DNA of 64,000 bases from Planctomycetales bacterium (lineage in GTDB: Bacteria > Planctomycetota > SZUA-567). The stretch's first letter is position 1. Each line of letters begins with the position of its first letter. Below are positions 7,793 to 17,513 of this stretch, piece after piece. The notes beneath the pieces were generated by a model. That model was not told the DNA's origin, did no database searches, and saw only the letters and a list, made by a program, of their open reading frames with translations. The DNA is taken from contig BNUQ01000004.1 in the NCBI GenBank assembly GCA_025997475.1, forward strand, positions 36,552 to 100,551, in the 5' to 3' direction. The position numbers and the translations under genes are program-made.

Positions 7793-10700
7793 TTCAAGTA
7801 TTGCACCAGCGCGCGCGCGAGGATGCTCGACTCGACCGGTTTGGCGATGTGCGCGTTCATCCCGCTGGCGAGGGATTTTTGCACGTCGTCGTCGTAGGCG
7901 TTGGCGCTCACCGCCACAATCGGCAACGTTTTCGCGTCGGCGCGCGGGAGCGACCGGATTGCCCGCGTCGCCGCGTAACCGTCCATCGTCGGCATCCGAA
8001 TATCCATAAAAATTATGTCGTAATAGCCGTCCGGCGCGGCGCAGAACATTTTGAGCGCTTGGTCGCCGTCGTTCGCCTCCTCCACCGTCATCCCCGTTTC
8101 TTCCAACATCGCAATCATCACGAGGCGGTTCACTTCGATATCGTCCACCATCAACGCGCGTTTGTCGGCGAAGATGCCGGTTACGTCCACCTCCGCGGCG
8201 AGCGCGGACACCGCCTGTTCGTCGATGTCGAGCCACAAGGTAAAATAAAATTCACTGCCCGCCGCCGGCGCGCTCGTAACTTTAATTTCGCCGCCGAACA
8301 GATTGACGACCTTTTGCGCCAGCGCCAAGCCGATGCCGATGCCTTTGGCGTGCTCGCGCCCTTCGCGGTCGCCGGATTCAAATTCGTTAAACAGCGACGC
8401 CATCGCTTCCGGCGCAATGCCGACGCCGGTGTCGCGGACGCTGAAACGGACTTGCAATCGCCGCTCGTCCCGCGCCGTTTGCTCAATCTGCAATTGCACC
8501 GCGCCCCGCTCGGTGAACTTGACCGCGTTGCTTAACAAACTCATCAGCACCTGCCGCAGGCGCAAGCCGTCGAACTTCAACGGCGCGGCCAACTCGCCGA
8601 CCGTCGCCGTAAAAGACAATTGTTTGGCGAGACATTTCGGCTCGATGATATTGATTAAAATTTGCGCGAAGTCCGCCATCTTCACCGGCGCCGCCTGCAA
8701 CTGCAACGTGCCGTTTTCGATTTTCGCCAAATCCAAAATGTCGTTCAACATTCGCAACAAATGCCGCGCCGCCTTTTTGATTTCGACGAGGTCGTCCCGC
8801 AATTTCTGCCCCGCGCCGGCGGCGGGCATTTTTTCGACGCACAGTTCCATCGGGCGCGTCATCCCGATAATCGCGTTGAGCGGCGTGCGGATTTCGTGGC
8901 TCATCATCCGCAAAAATTCGCTCTTGTGAGCGCTGGCGCGATTGGCGTCGTCCACCGCTTTTTTAAGCGCCAGATTCTTTTTCGTGATTTCCGTCACGTC
9001 AATCGAAGTAATGATATAGCCGACGCGACTGCCGTCCTTTTCCAGCACGTAATCGGCAAGACCGCGGTAATAGGAGTCGGTGTCCCGGTAATACATCGGC
9101 TTCGCCTCGCTCCCGTGCCGCAACGCCGTTATCGGGCAATACTCCGAATGATACGGATACATACTGACTTTGGCGTAGGATTGCATCCGCGCTTGATTCA
9201 GCGTCATTTTTATCAGTTTCAGGCAGATGTCGTTGACGTAGATGACGCGCAACTGACTGTCGGTGATGACCAGCGGCATATTGACGTTGTTGACGATGTT
9301 GTCCGCCATATCGTCGAAGCAATCCGCCAACAGCCCGAACTCGTCTTTGACGGGCGAGCGGAAGCGGAAATAGCGCTCGCCGGCGCGGAAGCGAGAAATG
9401 CCGTTAATCAAATGCGCCAACCGCTTGGTCAAGAACGACGCCATCCAAATCGCGACGCCGATAACCAACGCGATTAAAATGAACGTCGAAACGGACATCT
9501 GCCAAATGGTGTCGCGCAGATTGTCGTTAATCGCCTTCTGCAACAAGTTGCCCATCGCGACGACCGGCTGTTGGAAATCGTCCAATCCCGCGCCAATCGC
9601 GACAAAGCCGAAGCCGCGCCGGTTGCCCTGCACTTCGGGACTGTATTGTCCGGTGTAATAGGGAATGGCGGCGGCGGTCGTCAATTTATACAAGCCGCTC
9701 CATAAAATATAAAACGAGCCGGAGCCGCCGTCGCGGGTCAAGTCCATCCAACCGGTGCATTGCGGCGCGTTGTTCAGATAGCGTCCGTCCAAACCGACCA
9801 AGCCGAGCGCGGTCAATTCCGCCGCCGGACGTTTGGTGCGCGACTGAAACGCCGGCGAATTTTTATCGCCGGTCCACGGCTGATAGTCGGGCAACGCGGC
9901 GATGTAATCCTGCCAGTCGGCGCGGTCGTAGCCCTTGTCCAACATCTCGCGATACATCGACGCTTCGAGCCACGGCGTTTCCGGCTTGCCGGTGTCGGGG
10001 TTGAAGCCGTAAATCGAATGGTGGCGCGGGTGGACGATACTGCGGCACCGATAATCCCAAATGAAAGCGTAGTTGCCCTCGAAAGCGTCGGACATTTCGG
10101 TGTAGCGCTCGCGGAGCGGGTGCAGGTGGTCGATGCGTTCGCTGATATGGTCGGCGTTCAACGCCAACGACATATAGCCGACGACCTCGTTGGCGGAATT
10201 CGTTACCGGCGTTACCCAGCGGACAATGCCCTCGAAGCGGCGACCGTTCGGGTTTTCGCGTCCGGCGAACGCTTCGTTTTCCGGGTCGAAGCGGATATTT
10301 TTCAAGTCATAGACGAGTTCCCGCAAGTCGCCGTAGGTCTGTAAATCCGCCGCCGCTTGCGCAATCGTAATGCCGGATTGCGGCAGTTCTTTCTGCCAGC
10401 GTTCGAGCGCCGCGATGGACTCTTGATGCGCGTCGGCGCCGACGGCGGTGTCGGCGGCGGCGCGCAACTGCGTCAGGCGACCGGCGAGCATTTTCAGCGC
10501 GACGCGCTTGGGCGTGTACATTCCGACAAAATGCGACGGCACATACGCGCCGATGACGTCGGAAACATAAATGCCGTCCGCGCCTAATTTCGGCAATTCG
10601 CGCCAAAAGTCCTCCGCCCCCAAATAGGTGTTGGCGCGGTTGGCGACGTTGACCAATTCCGGGTTGAGCGGGTGATATTTTTTCGTCGAATGGGGCGACA

Positions 10701-11370
10701 CATATTTGACGAGTTGGTTGCCGCGTAAATCAATGAACGCGATTTCGTCCCACAGCGGCGCGATGATTTTGTTGGTCCGGTCGTTCATAAAATCGCTCGG
10801 CGCGCGGTGATGAAAACCGGTTCCGTCGATTTCATCGTCGTTTTCGGCATTGGTCGAAACGTTCGCCTCGGGCGCGAACGCGGCGGGACGCGGCGGTTGC
10901 CAATGCATTCCGTCGGGCGACAACACCCATTTTTCGGTCGGACGCAACAGGTCGCTGACCCAACTTTCGCCGAGTTTGGCGTAAAGACCGCGCAGGCGGT
11001 CGCGGTTGGCTTCGCTGGTCAGTGGAATGCCGCTACTTAATCGGGCGACGGCGCGGGCATCGGCGTCGCGGGCGTATAAAAAGCGGGCGACGCTGTAGGC
11101 GGCGTCGGTGGTCTGCCGCTCGATGTTTTCAACCACGCTGTTGTTGACGGCGCTCCGCGAGGTCTGCACGGCGATGACGTTGAGCAGTTTGCCGAGATTG
11201 TCGATTTGCCACCACGCGATACCGGCGAGACACAATAGCGGAACGACTTTGACCAAAAGGAAAATGATGATGAGTTTGGCGCGCAAACTGAGTTGCACCT
11301 CCGCGCTCCTCGCGTTCTCGGCAGGCGCGCCGTCCTCGGCGGTAAGGTTATAGGGATAGATGTCGCTCAT
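7789..11370 (-). CDS. Hybrid sensor histidine kinase with periplasmic sensor, PAS and receiver domains
   Basis: A 1193-aa membrane sensor. It has a short cytoplasmic N-terminus, TM1 (about 31-52, IIIFLLVKVVPLLCLAGIAW), a very large periplasmic region to about residue 625, TM2 (about 627-648), a HAMP-like linker (residues about 650-700) and a PAS domain (MPLVITDSQLRVIYVND). HisKA follows, with the phospho-acceptor His in MSHEIRTPLNAIIG near 821. The HATPase has an N-box with NAVKF, and G-boxes DTGVGI and GIGIGLALAQ. The C-terminal receiver (RALMVDDIEVNRL) has its phospho-Asp in IIFMDIRMPTMDGYAA near 1121. No separate response regulator or HPt gene is adjacent, so the target is unknown. The ligand cannot be read from the sequence. 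Confidence 0.93.
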   Translation of the reverse strand: MSDIYPYNLTAEDGAPAENARSAEVQLSLRAKLIIIFLLVKVVPLLCLAGIAWWQIDNLGKLLNVIAVQTSRSAVNNSVVENIERQTTDAAYSVARFLYARDADARAVARLSSGIPLTSEANRDRLRGLYAKLGESWVSDLLRPTEKWVLSPDGMHWQPPRPAAFAPEANVSTNAENDDEIDGTGFHHRAPSDFMNDRTNKIIAPLWDEIAFIDLRGNQLVKYVSPHSTKKYHPLNPELVNVANRANTYLGAEDFWRELPKLGADGIYVSDVIGAYVPSHFVGMYTPKRVALKMLAGRLTQLRAAADTAVGADAHQESIAALERWQKELPQSGITIAQAAADLQTYGDLRELVYDLKNIRFDPENEAFAGRENPNGRRFEGIVRWVTPVTNSANEVVGYMSLALNADHISERIDHLHPLRERYTEMSDAFEGNYAFIWDYRCRSIVHPRHHSIYGFNPDTGKPETPWLEASMYREMLDKGYDRADWQDYIAALPDYQPWTGDKNSPAFQSRTKRPAAELTALGLVGLDGRYLNNAPQCTGWMDLTRDGGSGSFYILWSGLYKLTTAAAIPYYTGQYSPEVQGNRRGFGFVAIGAGLDDFQQPVVAMGNLLQKAINDNLRDTIWQMSVSTFILIALVIGVAIWMASFLTKRLAHLINGISRFRAGERYFRFRSPVKDEFGLLADCFDDMADNIVNNVNMPLVITDSQLRVIYVNDICLKLIKMTLNQARMQSYAKVSMYPYHSEYCPITALRHGSEAKPMYYRDTDSYYRGLADYVLEKDGSRVGYIITSIDVTEITKKNLALKKAVDDANRASAHKSEFLRMMSHEIRTPLNAIIGMTRPMELCVEKMPAAGAGQKLRDDLVEIKKAARHLLRMLNDILDLAKIENGTLQLQAAPVKMADFAQILINIIEPKCLAKQLSFTATVGELAAPLKFDGLRLRQVLMSLLSNAVKFTERGAVQLQIEQTARDERRLQVRFSVRDTGVGIAPEAMASLFNEFESGDREGREHAKGIGIGLALAQKVVNLFGGEIKVTSAPAAGSEFYFTLWLDIDEQAVSALAAEVDVTGIFADKRALMVDDIEVNRLVMIAMLEETGMTVEEANDGDQALKMFCAAPDGYYDIIFMDIRMPTMDGYAATRAIRSLPRADAKTLPIVAVSANAYDDDVQKSLASGMNAHIAKPVESSILARALVQYLK

Positions 11371-11666
11371 CGCTGCTTATCCGACCTGCGGTGGGAGTGG
11401 GCAAACTTCTCCGCCACTGCCCCCTGCTCACTAAACGCTGTGAATTGTGAGATTTATTACCAATTGCCCGTTTATTACAAGAGGCGAGCGAGAATTTACG
11501 GAGGGATTCTCGCGTCAAATTGCGACGGCGCCGGATTGCGCGACAGCACCGGATTGCGGTGGCTTTATTCAATTCATTCTTTTTCCGTGTTCTCCGTTCC
11601 TCCGTAAGAAAAAGAGTGGGGGAAACAACTCTAAATTCTTCATTCGTAATTGTTAATTGTTAATTG
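11371..11666. other. Intergenic stretch with decayed repeats
   Basis: Upstream region of the kinase gene and downstream of mfd. It holds a CCGTGTTCTCCG-type repeat (11584-11606) and a short AATTGTT array (11645-11667). A direct repeat GCGCCGGATTGCG / AGCACCGGATTGCG lies at about 11530-11560. No gene is supported. Confidence 0.5.
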
Positions 11667-14600
11667 TTACCCGCCCTCCTGCACCCCCGGCAAAATCTGG
11701 ATTACGCCGCCGCCGTCCGCCGCCGCGGATAGCGCCGCGAGCGTTTCGCGCTCGTCGGAGCGAAGCGTCAGCGCCACCGTTTCGGCTTCGGCGCCATCGG
11801 CTTTACCGCCGCCGGCGAAACCGGTGTAGCGGCAAAAATAGCGTTTCCCGCCCGCGATAAGCGTTACCGGTCCGAACGCCCGCGGGTCGAAGTCGTCCCG
11901 CGCCACCGTCGCCGTCGCCACGCCTAATTCCCTTTCGACGGAGAGTGCCCGCACCGTCGCCGCCGCCGCTAACGCCGCCGCGACGGGCGCGTGATAACTT
12001 TGTTTCCGCAAGCCCGCCGCCAATTGTTGCACCTCGGCGGTCGGCACGCTAAACGCGGGCGCGACGCGACCGACCGGCGGCGACAACGATAAAATCGGCG
12101 GCGGCGGCGGCGGCGCGAAACCGGCGGGAAGACCGCCGGCAGAATCCGCGTCCGCGGCTTCGTTAAATTGCGCGGCGAGCAATTGCGCGTCCGTTTCAAG
12201 CGCCGTCAAAATCCGTCCCGCCGCGTCCACGAAATTTTCCTGCGGATTGAGCAACGCCACGCGCCAGCGGCGCTCGCGAAGCGGCGTTACTTTCCGTCCG
12301 CTGAATTGCAATTTGGCGATTTCGTCGTTGCCGCCCGCCGCCGTCAAACCGACCACCACCGCGTCGTCGAGCCGCCCCAAATAATTGACGTTGACCGCCC
12401 GCGCCCGTCCGCGCAATTTTTGGTCGGCGAACAACGCCCGCGCCGCGGCGGGAATTTCGCCGTAACGGTCGCGTAAATAATTCTCCGCCCGCGCCAATTC
12501 CGCGTCCGTGTCCGCCGCGTTTAACTTGCGATAAAAATCCACGCGCTGTTCCGGCGAGGCGAGATAATCCGTCGGCAGATACGCCGCCGCGCCCAAATCC
12601 AACTCGACCGGCTCGCTTTCCCGCTCGGCGTCGCCGCGCAACTCCGCCACCGATTTTTCGAGCAGGCGGCAATACAATTCAAAGCCGACGACGTTGATAT
12701 GCCCCGACTGCTCGCTTCCTAAAATGTTGCCGGCGCCGCGAATTTCGAGGTCGCGCATCGCAATCCGAAAACCGGCGCCCAGTTCCGAATACTCTTCGAG
12801 CGCCTGCAACCGTTGCCGCGCCTCCGGCGTCGCCGGTCGTTGCGCCGGCAATAAAAAATACGCATACGCCTGATATTTGTAGCGCCCGACGCGCCCGCGC
12901 AACTGGTGCAATTGCCCCAAGCCGAAATGGTCGGCGTCGTTGACCAGAAGCGTGTTGACCGTCGGAATATCGACGCCCGCCTCGATGATGGTAGTGCAAA
13001 TCAGCACGTCGCTTTCCCGCGCCAAAAACGCGCTCATCGCCGCATACAATTGCCGTTCGTCCATCTGTCCGTGCGCCACCGTGAAACGCGCTTCGGGGAC
13101 GAGCGCCCGCAATTTGTCCGCCCACGCTTGAATGTTGTGGACGCGGTTATGCAAAAAAAATGTTTGTCCGCCCCGCGCCAGTTCGCGCAAAATCACCCGC
13201 CGGATTAACTCGTCGTGGGCGCGCGTAACCTCCGTCCGAATCGCCTGCCGCTCGGTCGGCGGCGTCGTTAAATTGGAAATGTCGCGCAATTTCAGCATCG
13301 CCAAATTCAGCGTGCGCGGAATCGGCGTCGCCGTCATCGTCAACACATCGACGCTCGTCCGCCATTTTTTCAGCCGCTCTTTTTGCTCCACGCCGAAACG
13401 TTGCTCCTCGTCAATCACCGCCAAGCCGAGATTCTTAAACTCCACGTCGGCGGAAAGCAGGCGATGCGTGCCGATGATGATGTCCACTTTGCCGGCGCGC
13501 AAATCGGCGAGCGTCTGCCGCAAATCGCCGGTTTCGCTGAACCGCGACACGCCTTCGACGCGCACCGGATAATCCGCGAGGCGCTCGCGAAAGGTGCGAA
13601 AATGCTGTTCCGCCAAAATCGTCGTCGGCACCAACACCGCGACCTGATAGCCGCCGCGCACGGCTTTGAACGCCGCCCGCAACGCGACCTCGGTTTTGCC
13701 GAAACCGACGTCGCCGCACAACAATCTATCCATCGGCGTCGTCTTCTCTTGGTCGGCTTTGACCTCGCTAATTGCCGCCAATTGGTCGGGCGTTTCTTCA
13801 TACGGAAACGCCGCGTCGAATTCTTTTTGCAGAGTGTCGTCGGCGGGCATCGCGACGCCGGGTTGCGCCGCCCGCGCCGCCTGCAAGCGCAATAAATCCT
13901 GCGCGAGGTCTTTCGTCGCCGCCGCCGCCGCTTCTTTGCGCCGCGCCCATTGTCCGCCGCCGAGTTTCGACAACGGCGGGCGTCCCGCGCCGCCGCCGAT
14001 ATAACGTTGCACCAACTCGATATGCGACAGCGGCACATACAAATTCGCGTCGTCGGCAAAACGGAGTTTGAGAAAATCCTGCGTCGTGCCGTCGTGCGTC
14101 AGGGTTTCGACGCCTTCGTAAAGCGCGATGCCGTGCGCGATATGCACGACGTAATCGCCGCCCCGCAAATCGGTGAAGGCGCTAATCGGCGAGGTCTTTT
14201 TTTTCGCCGGCGGACGGCGCAACGCCACGCGCCCCAAAATTTCCTGCTCGGTAACGAAGGCGTATTTCTCCGCCGCGCAGACAAAACCGGCGGACAAAAA
14301 ACCGACGGCGAATTGCATTGACGCGGACAGCGCCGGTTGTTTTTCGCCGACCAATTCGCGAAACCGCTTGCCGGCGGCAAGGTTATGACTGACGGCGGTG
14401 ATGACTATTCCCCGCGCGGACAGCCGCGTCAGTTCGGCGAGCGCGACTTCTAAATTATGCTCAATGCGGGCTAAACCGGCGCAGGGCAACGCGAGTAAAA
14501 CCGCGGTGTCAGCCAACGGCAAACCGGCGTCGCGATACGCGGCAAGCAAGACCTCTTTTTCGCCGACGGCAAATTCGGGAATGATTAGCAACGGCTGGGC

Positions 14601-15458
14601 GGTCAGACGCGCGAAAATTTCCGGCGGCGAATAGAGCGGCGACGGCGCGGTAAAACCGGAATGATACAGCGCCGCCGCCCCCGCGACTTTTTCCGGCGCG
14701 ACGATTAACACGGCGGTCGCGGCGGTCAAATAATCGGTCAGCCGGCAAGCGTGATGCGCCGCGTTGGCGAAGCGGTCGCGCGTGATGTCGATGACGGTCA
14801 GCGCCGCGTCCGTCGGCGCCGCGCCGGTTTGCGTCGCCGGGTCGAAATAACGCGCGGTCTCGACGACATCGCCGAAAAATTCCAGCCGGAGGGGACGCTC
14901 GGCGAAAAACGGAAAGACATCGACAATGCCGCCGCGCCGCGCGTATTCGCCGGGCAGTTCGACGGCTTCGACGTTGACGAAACCGGCGGCTTGCAGACGC
15001 GCGGTCAACGTCAGCGGCGTAATTTCGTCGCCGGCGGCGATAGTCATTTTGCCTTGTTCAAGTTGTTCCGGCGGCAACGCGGGTTGAAGCAACGCCGCCG
15101 CCGTCGTAACGAGCAACAGCGGCGCGGCGGAAGCGAGCGCGCGAAGCGTGTTTAATCGCTGTTGCGCGATGTCGAGGTCGGGATTTTCGGTTTCGCCGGG
15201 GAGCGACTCGTAGGGCGGAAACAACAAGGCGGGCGCGCCCCAATAAGCGCAATCGGCGGCGAGCGCTTCGGCTTCTTCCGGCGTGGCGGCGATTAACCAG
15301 AGCCGCTCGGACCACGCGGCGGAAAAATCGGCGGCGAATTTGCCGCCGGCGCCGCCGGCGGCGTTGTTGACGACAACCGGCTTGCCCGCCCGCAACGCCG
15401 CCGCCGCGTCCGCGGCGCCCGCAAACGGCGGAATGGATTGGCGAGCGCGTTTTTTCAT
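11667..15458 (-). CDS. mfd: Transcription-repair coupling factor
   Basis: Mfd is an ATP-driven translocase that removes RNA polymerase stalled at DNA damage and recruits UvrA. At 1263 aa it is a little longer than the E. coli protein. An N-terminal UvrB-like module is followed by a CarD-like RNA-polymerase-interacting domain (LRGGDYVVHIAHGIALYEG, about 415-435). The helicase has Walker A (CGDVGFGKTEVALRAAF, about 580), DEEQ (VIDEEQRFGVEQKERLK, about 683), TMTATPIPRTLN and RGRVGR. A C-terminal TRCF domain (VELDLGAAAYLPTDYL) follows. The region after about 1110 (APPPPPPILSL and beyond) is a proline-rich linker plus an extra domain not typical of Mfd. The ATG at 15458 lacks a clear Shine-Dalgarno site. 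Confidence 0.96.
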   Translation of the reverse strand: MKKRARQSIPPFAGAADAAAALRAGKPVVVNNAAGGAGGKFAADFSAAWSERLWLIAATPEEAEALAADCAYWGAPALLFPPYESLPGETENPDLDIAQQRLNTLRALASAAPLLLVTTAAALLQPALPPEQLEQGKMTIAAGDEITPLTLTARLQAAGFVNVEAVELPGEYARRGGIVDVFPFFAERPLRLEFFGDVVETARYFDPATQTGAAPTDAALTVIDITRDRFANAAHHACRLTDYLTAATAVLIVAPEKVAGAAALYHSGFTAPSPLYSPPEIFARLTAQPLLIIPEFAVGEKEVLLAAYRDAGLPLADTAVLLALPCAGLARIEHNLEVALAELTRLSARGIVITAVSHNLAAGKRFRELVGEKQPALSASMQFAVGFLSAGFVCAAEKYAFVTEQEILGRVALRRPPAKKKTSPISAFTDLRGGDYVVHIAHGIALYEGVETLTHDGTTQDFLKLRFADDANLYVPLSHIELVQRYIGGGAGRPPLSKLGGGQWARRKEAAAAATKDLAQDLLRLQAARAAQPGVAMPADDTLQKEFDAAFPYEETPDQLAAISEVKADQEKTTPMDRLLCGDVGFGKTEVALRAAFKAVRGGYQVAVLVPTTILAEQHFRTFRERLADYPVRVEGVSRFSETGDLRQTLADLRAGKVDIIIGTHRLLSADVEFKNLGLAVIDEEQRFGVEQKERLKKWRTSVDVLTMTATPIPRTLNLAMLKLRDISNLTTPPTERQAIRTEVTRAHDELIRRVILRELARGGQTFFLHNRVHNIQAWADKLRALVPEARFTVAHGQMDERQLYAAMSAFLARESDVLICTTIIEAGVDIPTVNTLLVNDADHFGLGQLHQLRGRVGRYKYQAYAYFLLPAQRPATPEARQRLQALEEYSELGAGFRIAMRDLEIRGAGNILGSEQSGHINVVGFELYCRLLEKSVAELRGDAERESEPVELDLGAAAYLPTDYLASPEQRVDFYRKLNAADTDAELARAENYLRDRYGEIPAAARALFADQKLRGRARAVNVNYLGRLDDAVVVGLTAAGGNDEIAKLQFSGRKVTPLRERRWRVALLNPQENFVDAAGRILTALETDAQLLAAQFNEAADADSAGGLPAGFAPPPPPPILSLSPPVGRVAPAFSVPTAEVQQLAAGLRKQSYHAPVAAALAAAATVRALSVERELGVATATVARDDFDPRAFGPVTLIAGGKRYFCRYTGFAGGGKADGAEAETVALTLRSDERETLAALSAAADGGGVIQILPGVQEGG

Positions 15459-15474
15459 TGGAACTTTTTCCGGT

Positions 15475-15852
15475 TTATTCCGCCTTCAAATCGTGCGTGA
15501 GGTCGAGCGCGTCGTTGAATTTGTTGAACGCGCTCATCATCGCGGCGACTTCAATCGCGGCGGTGATTTCTTCGTCGGTGATGCCAATCCCCTTCGCGGC
15601 GGCGCGGTGGGCGTCAACGCAATAACCGCAACCGTTGACCGCGCTGACGGCGATGGCAATCAATTCTTTGGTTTTCGGGTCAAGTCCCGCGCCAGCTTTT
15701 TTCGCCAAGTTCAGCATCGCTTCGAGAAAATCGCCGTTGCGTCCCATCGCTTGAAACACCTCCGGCACAAAACCCTTGTGCTTCGCCAGACCCTGCTGAA
15801 TCTTCACCGCTTTCTCATCGCCCGTCTGATTGTAAAGTTTGACCGTAGCCAT
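15475..15852 (-). CDS. Carboxymuconolactone decarboxylase / AhpD-like protein
   Basis: A 125-aa all-helical protein of the CMD/AhpD superfamily. The redox CxxC motif is in VNGCGYCVDAHRAAAKG (about residues 72-88), with the conserved His four residues after the second Cys; this is the pattern of peroxidase-type AhpD rather than of the true decarboxylase, which lacks the cysteines. A role as a thiol-dependent peroxidase or alkylhydroperoxide reductant is likely but the electron partner is not encoded nearby. AAGGAG lies 7 nt before the ATG at 15852. The stop is 16 nt before the mfd start on the same strand, so the two may be co-transcribed. Confidence 0.85.
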   Translation of the reverse strand: MATVKLYNQTGDEKAVKIQQGLAKHKGFVPEVFQAMGRNGDFLEAMLNLAKKAGAGLDPKTKELIAIAVSAVNGCGYCVDAHRAAAKGIGITDEEITAAIEVAAMMSAFNKFNDALDLTHDLKAE

Positions 15853-15879
15853 CGTTTTCTCCTTGGGGGTTGGTGGTGG

Positions 15880-15918
15880 AAAAACAATTAAAAATTAAGA
15901 ATTAAGAATTAAGAATTG
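15880..15918. repeat. AATTAAG heptamer array
   Basis: Tandem AATTAAG/AATTAAA units (period 7) in the divergent gap between the AhpD-like gene and the 5'-nucleotidase gene. Confidence 0.7.
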
Positions 15919-15953
15919 CGGTTTTTGATTATCCGAAAATTATGGAGTAGGCA

Positions 15954-17507
15954 ATGAAAAAAAACTGTCTTTTATTCGCGCTGGCGCTTTTCCTCGGCGG
16001 CGCGACCGCCGTTTTTGCCGACGACGCGGACTTGGTTATTTATCACACCAACGATGTCCACGGCTACGCCTTTCACGAAGTCGGCGCCGACGGCGCGCCG
16101 ACGCGCTGGGGCTACGATTATATTAAGGGCGCGGTCAACGCCGACGCGACGCCCGTGAAAATGTTGCTCGACGCCGGCGATATTATTCAAGGGCAAGCGT
16201 TTGCCGCCGCCGGCGACGGCGCGTATGTCGCGCGTCTCGTCGCGCTTTGCGGCTACGACGCGCTCGCCGTCGGCAATCACGAATTCGACTACGGCTGGCA
16301 ACGCCTCGTCGAACTGCGCGACCGCGAACGGCTGAATTTCATCGCGGCGAATATCAAACTTGCCGACGGGCGATTGTTGTTCCCGCCGTATTTTGTCCGC
16401 GATTGCGGCGCGTTCAAAGTCGGCGTCTTCGGGCTGACCACGCCGGCGACGGTCAACGGCACCACGCCGCGCAATGTCGCGCAACTTACTTTCGGCGACG
16501 GCGCCGCCATCGTCCCAATCGCGACCGCCGCCGTCAAACATTTGCGCGAAGTCGAAAACGTGTCGGTCGTCGTGGCGCTCGCCCATCTCGGTAGCGAACC
16601 GTATTGCGAGCCGTCGAGTTTGACCCTTGCCCGCGAAGTTCCGGGCATTGATTTAATCATCGACGGACACAGCCACAGCGCGCTCGCCGGCGGCGTTAAA
16701 ATCAACGACACGCTCGTCGTCAGCACGGGCGCGTATGGCGTTTATCTCGGCAAAGTCGCGGGACGGCGGACGGCGGCGGGCTGGGAGTGGTCGGCAAAAT
16801 TATTGCCCGCGGCGGCTTCGACGACGGTCGCGCCCGACCCGCAACTCACGGCGGCGAGCGCCGCGGCGCAAGCGCAATTGGCGACGGTGATGAACGAAGT
16901 CGTCGCGCCAATGCCGGTCGATTTAGACGGCTCGCGCGACGCGACGCGGCGGGGAAGCTCCGCGTTGGGGCGGGTGGTCGGCGCGGCGGCGTTAGCGGCG
17001 TCCGGCGCGGAAATCGCGCTCCTCAACGGCGGCGGTTTGCGCGCCTCGCTAAAAAAAGGCGACCTCACGCGCGGCGAATTGACGACGGCGATGCCCTATC
17101 AAAACCGGATTACGGTCGTGGAAATCACCGGCGCGACGTTGACGGCGGCGCTAAATTACGGCTTGGGTTTGCCGGGGAGCGGCGCGTTTCCGCAATTTTA
17201 CGGAATGACCGTAACGGCGAAAAAAGTCGAGCGCCGACTGCCTGACGGCACCCCGGTTGTCGGGGCGCTAACGGTCGAAACGGTCGTCGTCAACGGCAAA
17301 CCGTTAGACCCGCAAGCGACCTATCGCGTGGCGATTAACGATTTTATGGCGGCCGGCGGCGACGGTTACGCGATGTTCGAAAATTGCGCGGGGCTTGACG
17401 GCGGGCAATTGGACGCGGCGTTGCTTGATTATTTGCGCCGCGCGTCCGCGCCGGAAATAGAAAACACGGTCGCGACGGAGACGCTGAAAATTAAAGATGA
17501 AGAATAA
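15954..17507 (+). CDS. Secreted 5'-nucleotidase / metallophosphoesterase (UshA family)
   Basis: A 517-aa periplasmic enzyme that dephosphorylates nucleotides or nucleotide-sugar products. A signal peptide (MKKNCLLFALALFLGG, cut after about residue 22) is followed by the calcineurin-like metallophosphatase domain with all metal-site motifs: YHTNDVHG (30-37), DAGDIIQG (about 72), GNHEFDYG (about 107) and DGHSHS (about 236). The C-terminal 5'-nucleotidase domain has LLNGGGLRASLKKGDLTRGE and MPYQNRITVVEITG, then DPQATYRVAINDFMAAGGD. GGAG stands 7 nt before the ATG. It is a single-gene unit pointing towards a convergent methyltransferase gene 6 nt away. Substrate preference cannot be told. Confidence 0.92.
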   Translation: MKKNCLLFALALFLGGATAVFADDADLVIYHTNDVHGYAFHEVGADGAPTRWGYDYIKGAVNADATPVKMLLDAGDIIQGQAFAAAGDGAYVARLVALCGYDALAVGNHEFDYGWQRLVELRDRERLNFIAANIKLADGRLLFPPYFVRDCGAFKVGVFGLTTPATVNGTTPRNVAQLTFGDGAAIVPIATAAVKHLREVENVSVVVALAHLGSEPYCEPSSLTLAREVPGIDLIIDGHSHSALAGGVKINDTLVVSTGAYGVYLGKVAGRRTAAGWEWSAKLLPAAASTTVAPDPQLTAASAAAQAQLATVMNEVVAPMPVDLDGSRDATRRGSSALGRVVGAAALAASGAEIALLNGGGLRASLKKGDLTRGELTTAMPYQNRITVVEITGATLTAALNYGLGLPGSGAFPQFYGMTVTAKKVERRLPDGTPVVGALTVETVVVNGKPLDPQATYRVAINDFMAAGGDGYAMFENCAGLDGGQLDAALLDYLRRASAPEIENTVATETLKIKDEE

Positions 17508-17513
17508 GGAAAA